From: Croceibacterium_A sp965977975
GTDB taxonomy: Bacteria; Pseudomonadota; Alphaproteobacteria; Sphingomonadales; Sphingomonadaceae
Direction: 5' to 3'
Assembly: GCA_965977975.1 (NCBI GenBank)
Contig: CBHCZH010000020.1
Coordinates: 1 to 35,960, forward strand
DNA length: 35,960 nt
The notes under the pieces were generated by a model that had not been told where the DNA came from, did not search any database, and saw only the letters and a program-made list of their open reading frames with translations. Below, in pieces: positions 1-6,911 of the stretch. Each line of letters starts with the position of its first letter. The stretch's first letter is position 1. The position numbers and the translations under genes were made by a program.

Positions 1-255
1 CTGCGTGACTCTCCGAACGTCCCGCCCAACTGACCCTCTTTCGGCGCAAGGCGACGCTTTACTTCCGCAAGGCGACGCTTTTCCGACGCAAGGTGACGGA
101 TTTCGGCTGCAAGGTGACACTTTCGGGGCTTTCGGCGCTGTTTTTGCCTTAAACCGTGTCACATGTGTCAACACCCCCTTGGCCAAAGCTCGGCGACTCG
201 GCGGTAAAGCGGGAATAGGTTTGAACTTGCGCCTCGGCCGGATCACAATGGCAGC
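1..255. other. Region upstream of moaA, no convincing gene
   Basis: This stretch holds four 21-bp-phased repeats (annotated separately) and then about 135 bases with no clear gene. A short open frame runs through it on the plus strand, but its protein is only a read-out of the DNA repeat (QGD every seven residues), so I do not call it. Around 160-167 there is an 8-bp palindrome, CACATGTG. On the minus strand TTGACA (166-171) resembles a -35 element pointing left, but I see no good -10. I see no obvious molybdenum-cofactor riboswitch, though this was judged by eye only. Confidence 0.5.
46..119. repeat. Four iteron-like direct repeats, 21-bp period
   Basis: The core GCAAGGYGACR occurs at 46-56, 67-77, 88-98 and 109-119, exactly 21 bp apart, which is two helical turns. 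The first two copies read GCAAGGCGACG and the last two GCAAGGTGAC. Spacers are T-rich with TTCC/TTCGG. A degraded further unit ending in TGAC may lie near 25-35. Same-face phased direct repeats are typical of iterons bound by a replication initiator, or of tandem operators. The gene they serve is probably to the left of the window; that is inference. Confidence 0.75.
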
Positions 256-1257
256 ATGAGTTGCGGCGAGCCCCTCGTCGACGCCTTCAACCGGCGCGTC
301 ACTTACCTGCGCCTGTCGGTCACCGACCGCTGCGACTTGCGCTGCGCCTACTGCATGCCCGAGAAGATGCAGTTCCTGCCGCGCAAGGACGTGCTTAGCC
401 TGGAGGAGCTGCACAAGCTGAGCCTCGCGATGATTGCGCGCGGAATCCGGAAGATCCGGCTCACGGGCGGCGAGCCGCTGGTGCGGCGCGACGTGATCGA
501 GCTTGTCCACGCGCTTGGCCGCAAGCTGGGAGACGGCCTCGAAGAGCTGACGCTCACCACCAACGGCACACAGCTCGCGCAATTCGCCGACGATTTGGCG
601 GCCGCTGGCGTCGAGCGAATCAACGTCTCGCTGGACACCATGGATGCCGGCCTGTTCGAAAGGCTCAGCCGTCGCGACAGGCTCGGCCAGGTTCTGCAGG
701 GCATCGCCGCGGCCAGGGAGGCCGGGCTTAAGGTCAAGCTCAACACCGTGGCATTGAAGGGCCTTAATGAGGCGGAGATCCCGTACCTCGTCGAATGGGC
801 TCACGCGCATGGGTACGAGCTGACGCTGATCGAGGTGATGCCGCTCGGCGAGGTTGAGGGCGAGCGGGTCGATCATTACCTCCCGCTCACCGTAGTGCGT
901 GAAGAGCTGGAGCGGCGCTGGACTCTGACACCCAGCGAGCACCGCAGCGGCGGCCCGGCGCGCTACGTCGATGTGGCGGAAACTGGCGGCCGGCTCGGCT
1001 TCATCACGCCGCTGACGAACAACTTCTGTTCGACCTGCAACCGCGTCCGCGTGACCGCGACCGGGGAGCTTTACGCCTGTCTCGGCGGCGCGGAGAAGGT
1101 CGACTTGCGCGCCGCGCTGCGTTCCGACGCGCCCGATACCAATCTCGCGTTGGCGCTCGACGAAGCGATGCGGATCAAGCCCGAACGGCATCACTTCCAC
1201 ATCGAGCGAGGTCTCGGACCGGCACAGCCGCGCCATATGTCGCTTACTGGCGGCTGA
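256..1257 (+). CDS. moaA: GTP 3',8-cyclase MoaA
   Basis: Radical-SAM enzyme that, with MoaC, converts GTP to cyclic pyranopterin monophosphate, the first step of molybdenum-cofactor synthesis in the cytoplasm. The 333-residue protein has the N-terminal [4Fe-4S]/SAM cysteines C26-X3-C30-X2-C33, the SAM-binding GGEP at 71-74, and the second cluster ligands C258, C261 and C275. It ends in the double glycine needed for activity in this family. Length is normal for MoaA. The ATG has no strong ribosome-binding site, but the conserved N-terminus starts right after it. It heads a tight moaA-moaD-moaE group; moaC and moaB are not in the window. Confidence 0.97.
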   Translation: MSCGEPLVDAFNRRVTYLRLSVTDRCDLRCAYCMPEKMQFLPRKDVLSLEELHKLSLAMIARGIRKIRLTGGEPLVRRDVIELVHALGRKLGDGLEELTLTTNGTQLAQFADDLAAAGVERINVSLDTMDAGLFERLSRRDRLGQVLQGIAAAREAGLKVKLNTVALKGLNEAEIPYLVEWAHAHGYELTLIEVMPLGEVEGERVDHYLPLTVVREELERRWTLTPSEHRSGGPARYVDVAETGGRLGFITPLTNNFCSTCNRVRVTATGELYACLGGAEKVDLRAALRSDAPDTNLALALDEAMRIKPERHHFHIERGLGPAQPRHMSLTGG

Positions 1258-1261
1258 GCGA

Positions 1262-1507
1262 ATGATGTCCATCAAACTGGTCTTCCTCGGCAAGCTGGCC
1301 GACCTCGCGGGCGCGCTCGAGAAAGACGTCGCGGGGCCGCTCGACTGGAATGGGTTGATCGCGGCGCTGCCGGGCCCGCTCGATGAGATCGCGCTCGGCA
1401 ACAAGGTCAAGCTCGCGCTCAACGGCACGGTGCTTGCCGACAAGACAGCGCTCGCCGCGAGCGACGGCGACGAGGTGGCGCTTCTGCCGCCGGTCAGCGG
1501 AGGCTGA
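1262..1507 (+). CDS. moaD: Molybdopterin synthase sulfur-carrier subunit MoaD
   Basis: Small ubiquitin-like protein of 81 residues that carries sulfur as a C-terminal thiocarboxylate and delivers it to precursor Z within molybdopterin synthase. The sequence ends in Gly-Gly, the site that is adenylated and sulfurated, preceded by a hydrophobic LLPPV segment as in the family. It starts four bases after the moaA stop; two ATG codons (1262 and 1265) are possible starts and differ by one residue. Its position between moaA and moaE supports the call. Confidence 0.93.
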   Translation: MMSIKLVFLGKLADLAGALEKDVAGPLDWNGLIAALPGPLDEIALGNKVKLALNGTVLADKTALAASDGDEVALLPPVSGG

Positions 1508-1536
1508 CGAGATGCCAAGAGCCAGCAGAGGCTGAG

Positions 1537-1983
1537 GTGGCCAAGGACGTGCGCATCCTCCACGGCGAGCTGTCGCCCGGCACGGCGATGACGCTGTTCT
1601 CCGCCGCGCATCCCGAGGCCGGCGGGATCGTCTCGTTCGTCGGCAAGGTCCGTCCCGACCCCGACGTCGAGGAGCTTGAGCTCAAGCACTACGCGCCGCT
1701 CACCCTCAAGGGCATGGAGGAACTGGCCGACTCGACGCTGGCGCGCTGGGCGCTCGAGGGGTTGCTGCTGCATCACCGCACCGGCCGGATGCAGCCCGGC
1801 GATCCAATTGTGCTCGTCGCCGCCGCCGCGCGTCACCGCCGCGACGCGTTCGAGGCGGCCGACTTCGCGATGGATCATCTGAAGAGCGACGCCTGGTTCT
1901 GGAAGCGCGAGAAGCGGGCCGGCGAGTGGCATTGGGTCGAGCCGCGCGCCGAAGATCACCACGATCTCGCGCGGTGGACCTAA
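1537..1983 (+). CDS. moaE: Molybdopterin synthase catalytic subunit MoaE
   Basis: Large subunit of molybdopterin synthase, which inserts two sulfurs from MoaD thiocarboxylate into cyclic pyranopterin monophosphate. The 148-residue protein shows the family pattern: GGIVSFVGKVR near 28-38, the HRRDAFEAADF helix near 103-113, and the lysine-rich DHLKSDAWFWKRE stretch near 117-129 that contains the active-site lysines. The chosen start is a GTG 29 bases after moaD, because homology begins at once (AKDVRILHGELSPG) and no ATG lies nearby. It ends just before a palindromic repeat that may act as transcript end. Confidence 0.93.
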   Translation: MAKDVRILHGELSPGTAMTLFSAAHPEAGGIVSFVGKVRPDPDVEELELKHYAPLTLKGMEELADSTLARWALEGLLLHHRTGRMQPGDPIVLVAAAARHRRDAFEAADFAMDHLKSDAWFWKREKRAGEWHWVEPRAEDHHDLARWT

Positions 1984-1987
1984 ATTC

Positions 1988-2068
1988 CCCCTCCCGCAAG
2001 CGGGAGGGGTTAGGGGTGGGCAAGTGGCCCTTCCGTGACCCACCCCCCGCCCCTCCCGCAAGCGGGAG
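1988..2068. repeat. Inverted pair of REP-like palindromes
   Basis: Two GC-rich hairpins frame this element. The left has a 10-bp stem (1988-1997 with 2000-2009) around AA; the right has a 7-bp stem (2053-2059 with 2062-2068). The flanks GGGGTGGG (about 2013-2020) and CCCACCCC (about 2039-2046) are also complementary, so the unit is an inverted pair with a larger stem possible. The same core, CCCTCCCGC/GCGGGAGGG, recurs at 19842 and 24982, always in gene gaps. This looks like a dispersed REP/BIME-type family; a terminator role is possible but no T-tract follows. Confidence 0.8.
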
Positions 2069-2152
2069 AGGAGATGGGAGAAGTTTGATCGCCGTCAAAG
2101 CCGCGACTCGCGCGACTGCCTATCCCTGTCCGCACAGACAGGAGTTAGCCCC

Positions 2153-2587
2153 ATGGCCGAACGTATCACCCGCCAGTTCGTCGCCGAGAAGGCGATCATT
2201 CACGAGACCGCCGCGCTGCGGCTGCCGCACACGGTCGACCGTAGCTTCGAGCTGCCGTCCGGGCTCTACGCCACGATGGCCGCGCTGTTCTTCGCTGCCG
2301 CCGGCGTGATGGCGTTCGGCTTCGCCGCGCCCGGCATGGTCGTTCCGACCGGGATCATCGCGGTGTTCATCACGATGTTCTTCGCGACTCCGGCGATGTG
2401 GGTACGGATGAGGCCCGAGCATTCGCAGCGAGCCGCGAGTTGGAGCCGCTTTCGCCAGCACGGGGTAATGACGCCGTACGGCCGCAGCACGGCCGGAGCG
2501 GCGACCGTGCAGATGCTGATCCTGCCGGTGCTGCTGCTTTGCTGGGGTATCGCAGTGGTGACGATCGCCGCGATGGTCGGTGTATAG
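2153..2587 (+). CDS. Small inner-membrane protein of unknown function
   Basis: I do not recognise the family. The 144-residue protein has a soluble N-terminus of about 40 residues and then hydrophobic segments at roughly 40-62, 64-80 and 118-143, consistent with three membrane spans. The middle loop is polar and Arg/Ser-rich (about 82-105). The ATG is preceded by AGGAG eight bases upstream, which supports this start. It stands alone, between the palindrome pair and the convergent FNR-type gene. No signature residue suggests a reaction. Confidence 0.75.
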   Translation: MAERITRQFVAEKAIIHETAALRLPHTVDRSFELPSGLYATMAALFFAAAGVMAFGFAAPGMVVPTGIIAVFITMFFATPAMWVRMRPEHSQRAASWSRFRQHGVMTPYGRSTAGAATVQMLILPVLLLCWGIAVVTIAAMVGV

Positions 2588-2591
2588 AGGG

Positions 2592-3278
2592 CTAGCCGGC
2601 TTCGAAGCCCAGCCGCGCGGGATCGAGCAGCTCGATCCCGCGTGCGCCTTTTCTGCGGATCAGCCCTTCGCGCTCGAACTTGGTCAGCGCTCGGCTGACC
2701 GTCTCGATCGTCAGCCCGAGCATGCCGGCGATCTCGCCGCGGGTCAGCGGCAGCTCGAACTCGCGCGCCGCATGGCACGACGAATCGCTCGCCGCTTCGG
2801 CGAGGCCAAGCAGGAACCCCGCGAGCTTAGCCGACGCGCTGCGGCGGCCGCTCAGGGCCAGCAGTTCGCGGCTCTGCAGCAGCTCCTCCTGCGAGCGGCG
2901 CAGCAGCGCTTGGGCGAGTTGCGGGTGACGATCGACCGCGCGGCCCATCTCGCCCCTCGGAAACACACACAACTCGCTGTGGGTCAGCGCAACCACGTCG
3001 TGATGCGCAAACGGCGCGAAGAGTTCGCCGATGAAACCGGCCGGGTGGACCAGCGCGAGGATCCGTTCGGTGCCGTTTTCGTCAGTGCTGGTCACCTTGA
3101 GCGCGCCTTTGAGCAGCGTCGCGCAAGCCGCGTTCTCGTCACCCGCCGCGAATAACAGTTCACCGCGCTTGAGCGTGCGGCCGCGTCCGGACTTGGCCAG
3201 CGCCTCGCGCTCGTCTTCGCTGAGCACCGAACACGCCGCGCGGTGCCGGACCGGACAGGCGTTGCAATTGAGGCCCAT
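2592..3278 (-). CDS. FNR/CRP-family regulator with a probable [4Fe-4S] oxygen sensor
   Basis: Transcription factor of 228 residues. An N-terminal cysteine cluster C5-X2-C8-X7-C16 plus a central C104 match the four ligands of an oxygen-labile [4Fe-4S] cluster in FNR/FnrN proteins. A cyclic-nucleotide-fold sensor domain follows (about 20-140), then a long dimer helix and a helix-turn-helix (about 178-208). The recognition helix carries E192-T-V-S195-R196, the E-x2-S-R pattern that in FNR reads TTGAT-N4-ATCAA. Its ATG shares one base with the stop of the upstream lipoprotein gene (TGATG), so translation is probably coupled. It is likely FnrL/FnrN-like; whether the cluster forms is inference. Confidence 0.92.
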   Translation of the reverse strand: MGLNCNACPVRHRAACSVLSEDEREALAKSGRGRTLKRGELLFAAGDENAACATLLKGALKVTSTDENGTERILALVHPAGFIGELFAPFAHHDVVALTHSELCVFPRGEMGRAVDRHPQLAQALLRRSQEELLQSRELLALSGRRSASAKLAGFLLGLAEAASDSSCHAAREFELPLTRGEIAGMLGLTIETVSRALTKFEREGLIRRKGARGIELLDPARLGFEAG

Positions 3279-3769
3279 CAGCGCAGGCTCCGCAGCAATC
3301 CTTCGATCGTCGCGTTCTGCTCGTCCACCTGTGCGGTTACCGTGTTGCGCACGGCGACAATGCGCTCGAGCTCGCCGCCTTCGACTGCCGCGTCGACCAT
3401 CAACCGGTCGAGCTCGGCGAGCGCGATCATCGCTCGGCTGCGGGTGCTTTCGAGGCCGGCCAGAGCCACGCTCGCCCGCGCCCAGCCGTCGCTACCCATT
3501 TCGGCCCCGCTCGCCGCCGATACCGCGCTGCGGGCGGTCGGGGCTTCGGCGACGAAAGCCCGGTGCGCGCTCGCGGCGTCGGCGGCCAGCTGCTCGAGCC
3601 TGTCCAGCACTGCGGTGGGAGTTGGCGGCGGAACGTACGGCGCCGCGACCGGCTCGAGCGTGCCGCTGACTCGTTCGGCCGGGCGAATGTCCAGGCTCGG
3701 ATACTCGCCCTCGGGCGTGGCGCACGCGGCCAGCAGCGGCAGCAGCAGGAGGGCGCGGTTGAAACGCAT
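3278..3769 (-). CDS. Putative lipoprotein cotranslated with the FNR gene
   Basis: I do not recognise a family. The 163-residue protein starts with a short signal peptide and lipobox L13-A-A-C16, so it should be lipidated at C16 and exported. Pro-rich sequence follows (about 35-52), then an Ala-rich helical region to the end with heptad-like spacing of hydrophobic residues. It is directly upstream of the FNR-type regulator and overlaps it by one base, which implies one mRNA. A pairing of a periplasmic lipoprotein with a cytoplasmic oxygen sensor is unusual and has no explanation in the sequence. Confidence 0.8.
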   Translation of the reverse strand: MRFNRALLLLPLLAACATPEGEYPSLDIRPAERVSGTLEPVAAPYVPPPTPTAVLDRLEQLAADAASAHRAFVAEAPTARSAVSAASGAEMGSDGWARASVALAGLESTRSRAMIALAELDRLMVDAAVEGGELERIVAVRNTVTAQVDEQNATIEGLLRSLR

Positions 3770-3841
3770 GTTCTTGCGCCTTAGCTGGCCGCAGCAAGCG
3801 TTTCCAGCGTGCCGAAAGGGCGAAATTGCCGCCGCAGAGCG

Positions 3842-3870
3842 TTGACAGAGACAGGCACTTGGCCTAACGG
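3842..3870 (+). promoter_or_regulatory. Probable promoter of rplU-rpmA
   Basis: A perfect -35 hexamer TTGACA (3842-3847) is followed after 17 bp by TAACGG (3865-3870) as a weaker -10. It lies about 100 bases upstream of rplU and is the only good sigma-70-like match in the gap. Transcription would start near 3877, just before the leader hairpin. Confidence 0.55.
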
Positions 3871-3882
3871 CGGCGCACTTTC

Positions 3883-3907
3883 GGTGCCCTGCCGGGGCGC
3901 CTTTTTT
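3883..3907 (+). terminator. Terminator-like hairpin inside the rplU leader
   Basis: A 7-bp GC-rich stem (3883-3889 with 3895-3901, one G-T pair) is closed by a 5-base loop and followed at once by six T (3902-3907). This has the form of an intrinsic terminator on the plus strand, yet it lies between the probable promoter and the rplU start. It could be an attenuator controlling L21/L27 synthesis, or a terminator for an unseen upstream transcript. Confidence 0.6.
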
Positions 3908-3965
3908 GTCGTTGAAGTGGAGATATCCGCGGGAACGGCAGTCAGTAAGAACGGATTAGAAGACC

Positions 3966-4505
3966 ATGTTCGCAGTAGTGCGCACGGGCGGCAAGCAGTA
4001 TCGCGTCGCTCCCGGAGACAAGATCGCGGTCGAGAAGCTGGCGGGCAACGCCGGCGACACGATCACGCTCGGCGACGTCCTGCTTGCCGGCGATGGCGAG
4101 CAGCTGGCGGACGCCGCCAAGGTCGTCGTTTCGGCTGAGGTGATCGCTCAGGCGAAGAGCGAAAAGGTCACGGTCTTCAAGAAGCGCCGCCGGCACAACT
4201 ATCGCCGCAAGGCCGGGCACCGCCAGCAGATGACCCTGCTGCGCATCGTTTCGGTCGGCGACGCCAAGGCCGAGAAGAAGGCCGCGCCGAAGAAGGAAGC
4301 TGCGCCGACGGTCGAGGAAGCTCCGCAGGTCGTCGAAGCGCCTGTGACCGAAGCTCCCGCGCCGGTCGAAGCGAAGGAAGCCAAGGCTAAGAAGACGCCG
4401 GCCCCGAAGAAGGAAGCCGCGGCCGAGAAGCCGGCGAAGGATACTGCCGAGAAGAAGCCGGCCGCCAAGAAGGCGCCGGCCAAGAAGTCCGGCGACGAGA
4501 AGTAA
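3966..4505 (+). CDS. rplU: 50S ribosomal protein L21 with long C-terminal tail
   Basis: Component of the large ribosomal subunit that binds 23S rRNA. The first 100 residues are canonical L21: it begins MFAVVRTGGKQYRV and contains the basic FKKRRRHNYRRKAGHRQ segment (about 71-87) and the final TLLRI strand. L21 is normally near 103 residues; here a further 80 or so residues of Lys, Ala, Glu and Pro extend it to 179. The tail resembles low-complexity, histone-like basic extensions and is probably disordered. rpmA follows 13 bases downstream in the usual L21-L27 operon. Confidence 0.97.
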   Translation: MFAVVRTGGKQYRVAPGDKIAVEKLAGNAGDTITLGDVLLAGDGEQLADAAKVVVSAEVIAQAKSEKVTVFKKRRRHNYRRKAGHRQQMTLLRIVSVGDAKAEKKAAPKKEAAPTVEEAPQVVEAPVTEAPAPVEAKEAKAKKTPAPKKEAAAEKPAKDTAEKKPAAKKAPAKKSGDEK

Positions 4506-4518
4506 GAGGTAGTTCGAG

Positions 4519-4788
4519 ATGGCACATAAGAAAGCAGGCGGTAGCTCGCGCAACGGTCGCGATTCGGCCGGCCGTCGCCTCGGCGTCAAGAAGTTCGGCG
4601 GTCAGGACGTGATCGGCGGCAACATCATCGTGCGCCAGCGCGGCACCCGCGTCTATCCGGGCACGAACGTCGGCATGGGCAAGGACCACACCCTGTTCGC
4701 GCTTGCTGCGGGCCGAGTGCGATTCCACGACGGCAAGCAAGGCCGCAAGTACGTGTCGGTCGACATTATGGCTATCGCCGCCGAATAA
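4519..4788 (+). CDS. rpmA: 50S ribosomal protein L27
   Basis: Large-subunit protein whose N-terminus reaches the peptidyl-transferase centre. The 89-residue sequence is canonical: MAHKKAGGSSRNGRDSAGRRLG at the start, then GNIIVRQRGT and the DHTLFA motif. There is no N-terminal propeptide of the Firmicutes type, so the mature N-terminus is made directly. It lies immediately after rplU and ends 67 bases before a strong intrinsic terminator. Confidence 0.98.
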   Translation: MAHKKAGGSSRNGRDSAGRRLGVKKFGGQDVIGGNIIVRQRGTRVYPGTNVGMGKDHTLFALAAGRVRFHDGKQGRKYVSVDIMAIAAE

Positions 4789-4855
4789 TCGGATGATCCG
4801 ACGAAGGGGTCATCCACCGGGATGGCCCCGCCGGGCGAAAAATCCGGCGAGTCGA

Positions 4856-4885
4856 GGGAGATGGGCTATCCCGTCTCCCTTTTTT
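4856..4885 (+). terminator. Intrinsic terminator of rplU-rpmA
   Basis: A 10-bp stem (4856-4865 with 4870-4879, one T-G wobble) with loop CTAT is followed by six T (4880-4885). This is a textbook Rho-independent terminator on the plus strand, placed behind rpmA and before the next gene. Confidence 0.9.
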
Positions 4886-4961
4886 AGTCTCCCTCGCAAA
4901 CAGACTGTCACATGCCGGGCCCATTGGCGCGGTCGTGGGGCGGTCACGAGGGAGAAGAGCG

Positions 4962-5522
4962 ATGTTCCTGCGTACCGAGCGGCTGTTCCTGAGGCCTGCG
5001 TGGCTGGAGGATGCCCCTGAGCTGACCCGCGCCATCGGTCAGGAGCCGGTGGTGCGCATGCTGTCGCGCGTGCCGTGGCCCTATCGCGTGGAGCACGCCC
5101 GCGAGTGGATCGAGGCATCGCGGAATCCGCGCTTGCCGAACCTGCTGCTGACCTTGCCCGATGAGGGCGGGCGGATCGTCGGCAATTGCGGGCTTCGCGA
5201 GGACGCCGAAGAACCTGGGGGCCACGTCGAGGTCGGTTATTGGATCGAGCCCGGTTACTGGGGCCGTGGCTATGCCACCGAGGGGCTCAAGGGGGTGCTG
5301 TCGCTCGCCCGCCTGCTCGGCCATCGCCGGATCGTCAGCCGTCACGCGATGGACAATCCTGCCTCGGGCCGCGTGCTGCGCAAGGTGGGCTTCCGCCCCA
5401 CCGGCCGCGCCCGCGCGTTCCACAGCCTTGGTCGCGGCACACGGGTCGAAGCGCCCGAGTATGCGCTCGACCTCGCAGAGGCTGACGGCCCGCAAGACGC
5501 TCCGATGCGAAAGGCTGCCTAG
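4962..5522 (+). CDS. GNAT-family N-acetyltransferase (RimJ/RimL-like)
   Basis: Acetyl-CoA-dependent N-acetyltransferase of 186 residues; the acceptor is unknown. It begins with the RimJ/RimL-type opening LRTERLFLRPAWLEDAPEL and has the GNAT core with the acetyl-CoA loop in YWGRGYATEGLKGVL (about 100-114) and the final MDNPASGRVLRKVGF segment (about 129-143) typical of this subgroup. The ATG at 4962 is chosen because GAGGGAGAAG lies just upstream; an in-frame GTG 27 bases earlier lacks this. It ends tail-to-tail with the heme-barrel gene, overlapping by four bases. It could modify a ribosomal protein, a small molecule or a drug. Confidence 0.88.
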   Translation: MFLRTERLFLRPAWLEDAPELTRAIGQEPVVRMLSRVPWPYRVEHAREWIEASRNPRLPNLLLTLPDEGGRIVGNCGLREDAEEPGGHVEVGYWIEPGYWGRGYATEGLKGVLSLARLLGHRRIVSRHAMDNPASGRVLRKVGFRPTGRARAFHSLGRGTRVEAPEYALDLAEADGPQDAPMRKAA

Positions 5523-6163
5523 GCCGTCGCTTCCGTGCTCCGGCTCCAGGGATTCGGCGTGGGGTCGGCTACCTTGGTCAAACGGTTGCGGTCGCGATGC
5601 CGGAACGGAGCGTCGCGGCCGCGCACCATCAGCGTGGTGTCCGAAACATAGCTCCACGAGCCGTCGTCGTGGAATTCGACCTCGATGCGATAGGAGTCGG
5701 TGCGGAATGCCAGTTCGAGGAAGGTCGTCGAGCAGATTCCATATTCGGTCTGCCCGCGCTCGGCGGTGAGGACAAGCTTGCGGTCTTCCGCATCCGCATG
5801 GCCGGCGGCGATGGCCACCTGCCCGCGCGGGATCGCCAGCGATTGCAGGACCAGACCGGTGGCGGGCTCCCACAGCCAGTAGCCGACCTGGTCGTGGAAA
5901 GTGATGTCCTCTTCCCGGGTGTTGACGTGGACGTGGTAGCGCAAGCCGTAGAACAGCTGCGGCCCGTTCGCCTGCGGGTCGATCGGCTGCATCTCGACGC
6001 GCTCGTAATACTCGCGCCGTTCCGGCCCGTCGGCCTTGGGGTTTACATCGACGCCGCGCAGCCCCTCCCACACGCCTGCCAGACGGCGCAACGGGCCGAG
6101 ATTGGCCAGGGTGTCGGGATCGACGTCGTCGGGCTCGGTGAAGATGTCGGTCGGGATGTCCAC
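5519..6163 (-). CDS. Heme-binding beta-barrel (nitrobindin/DUF1794-like) protein
   Basis: The protein resembles the FABP-like/THAP4 heme-binding barrel family. Visible features are LAGVWEG (about 28-34, the family's G-x-W-x-G opening), ERVEMQPIDPQANGPQLFYG (about 54-73) and DQVGYWLWEPATG (about 91-103), followed by regular beta-strand alternation to the end. At 214 residues it is longer than nitrobindins near 160. Nitrobindins bind ferric heme and scavenge nitrogen oxides; whether this member does so is unproven. It is transcribed away from the TetR-type gene, and the two share a 148-base gap, so the regulator could control it. Confidence 0.78.
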   Translation of the reverse strand: MDIPTDIFTEPDDVDPDTLANLGPLRRLAGVWEGLRGVDVNPKADGPERREYYERVEMQPIDPQANGPQLFYGLRYHVHVNTREEDITFHDQVGYWLWEPATGLVLQSLAIPRGQVAIAAGHADAEDRKLVLTAERGQTEYGICSTTFLELAFRTDSYRIEVEFHDDGSWSYVSDTTLMVRGRDAPFRHRDRNRLTKVADPTPNPWSRSTEATA

Positions 6164-6311
6164 ACCCCGTCATAGCCGCCGCGCAACGATTGGCCAGCCG
6201 TTCGTCAACCGCTCGGCAACATCGCGAGCAAGCCGGACGGGGCTACCGGTCGCGTTGACATCGAAGTCGCCCAATGCGTTCATATCATCGTGAAAGGATT
6301 GACCGGGAAGA

Positions 6312-6911
6312 ATGTCGATTAGGAAGCGCCTCCCGCCCGAGGAAAGCAGGCGCGCCGCGCTCGAAGCGGCGCGCGCGCTGCTGATCGAAGCGGGGCCGCA
6401 AGCGGTGACGCTCAAGGCTGTCGCTGCGCGGATCGGACGCACGCACGCCAATCTGCTGCACCACTTCGGCTCGGCCGCCCAGCTGCAGCGTGCACTGGCC
6501 GAATATCTCGCCACCGCGGTGTGCGAGACGATCGCCGAAGCCGTGCGTGCGACACGGGCGGGGATCGGCTCTCCGCGCGAGGTCGTCGACCTGACGTTCG
6601 ATGCGTTCGACCGCGAAGGCGGCGGCGCGCTCGCCAGCTGGATGATGCTGTCGGGTAACGAGGACGCGCTCGACCCGATCGTCGAGGCGATCCATCGCCT
6701 CGTCGACGAGATGCACCCGCAGGAGAAAGAACACGGCGCCGAGCGCACGATGCATGAGACCACGCAGGCGCTGGTACTCCTCGCGCTCGGCGACGCGCTG
6801 ATCGGCGAACGGCTGGCGAGGTCGCTGCAGGTACGCCGCGACTCGACCCGCGACCGCGCCGAAGCGATGCTGACCGCGTCGTTCGTGAAAGTCGGCGACT
6901 TGCCAGGCTAG
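6312..6911 (+). CDS. TetR/AcrR-family transcriptional regulator
   Basis: DNA-binding repressor-type protein of 199 residues. The N-terminal TetR domain (about 12-58) has the helix-turn-helix with VTLKAVAARIGRTHANLLHHFGS; the rest is the variable ligand/dimer domain with aliphatic helices. GGGAAGA precedes the ATG. It is divergent from the heme-barrel gene, the usual arrangement for a TetR protein controlling its neighbour, but I could not identify a clear operator palindrome in the gap. It overlaps ygfZ tail-to-tail by four bases. The ligand is unknown. Confidence 0.9.
   Translation: MSIRKRLPPEESRRAALEAARALLIEAGPQAVTLKAVAARIGRTHANLLHHFGSAAQLQRALAEYLATAVCETIAEAVRATRAGIGSPREVVDLTFDAFDREGGGALASWMMLSGNEDALDPIVEAIHRLVDEMHPQEKEHGAERTMHETTQALVLLALGDALIGERLARSLQVRRDSTRDRAEAMLTASFVKVGDLPG

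Noticed and set aside
1..255. Molybdenum-cofactor riboswitch before moaA
   Set aside because: No convincing stem arrangement seen by eye; a covariance-model search would decide.
5..259. 84-codon open frame before moaA
   Set aside because: Its repeats QGD every seven residues are the read-out of the 21-bp DNA repeat; no RBS and no coding character.
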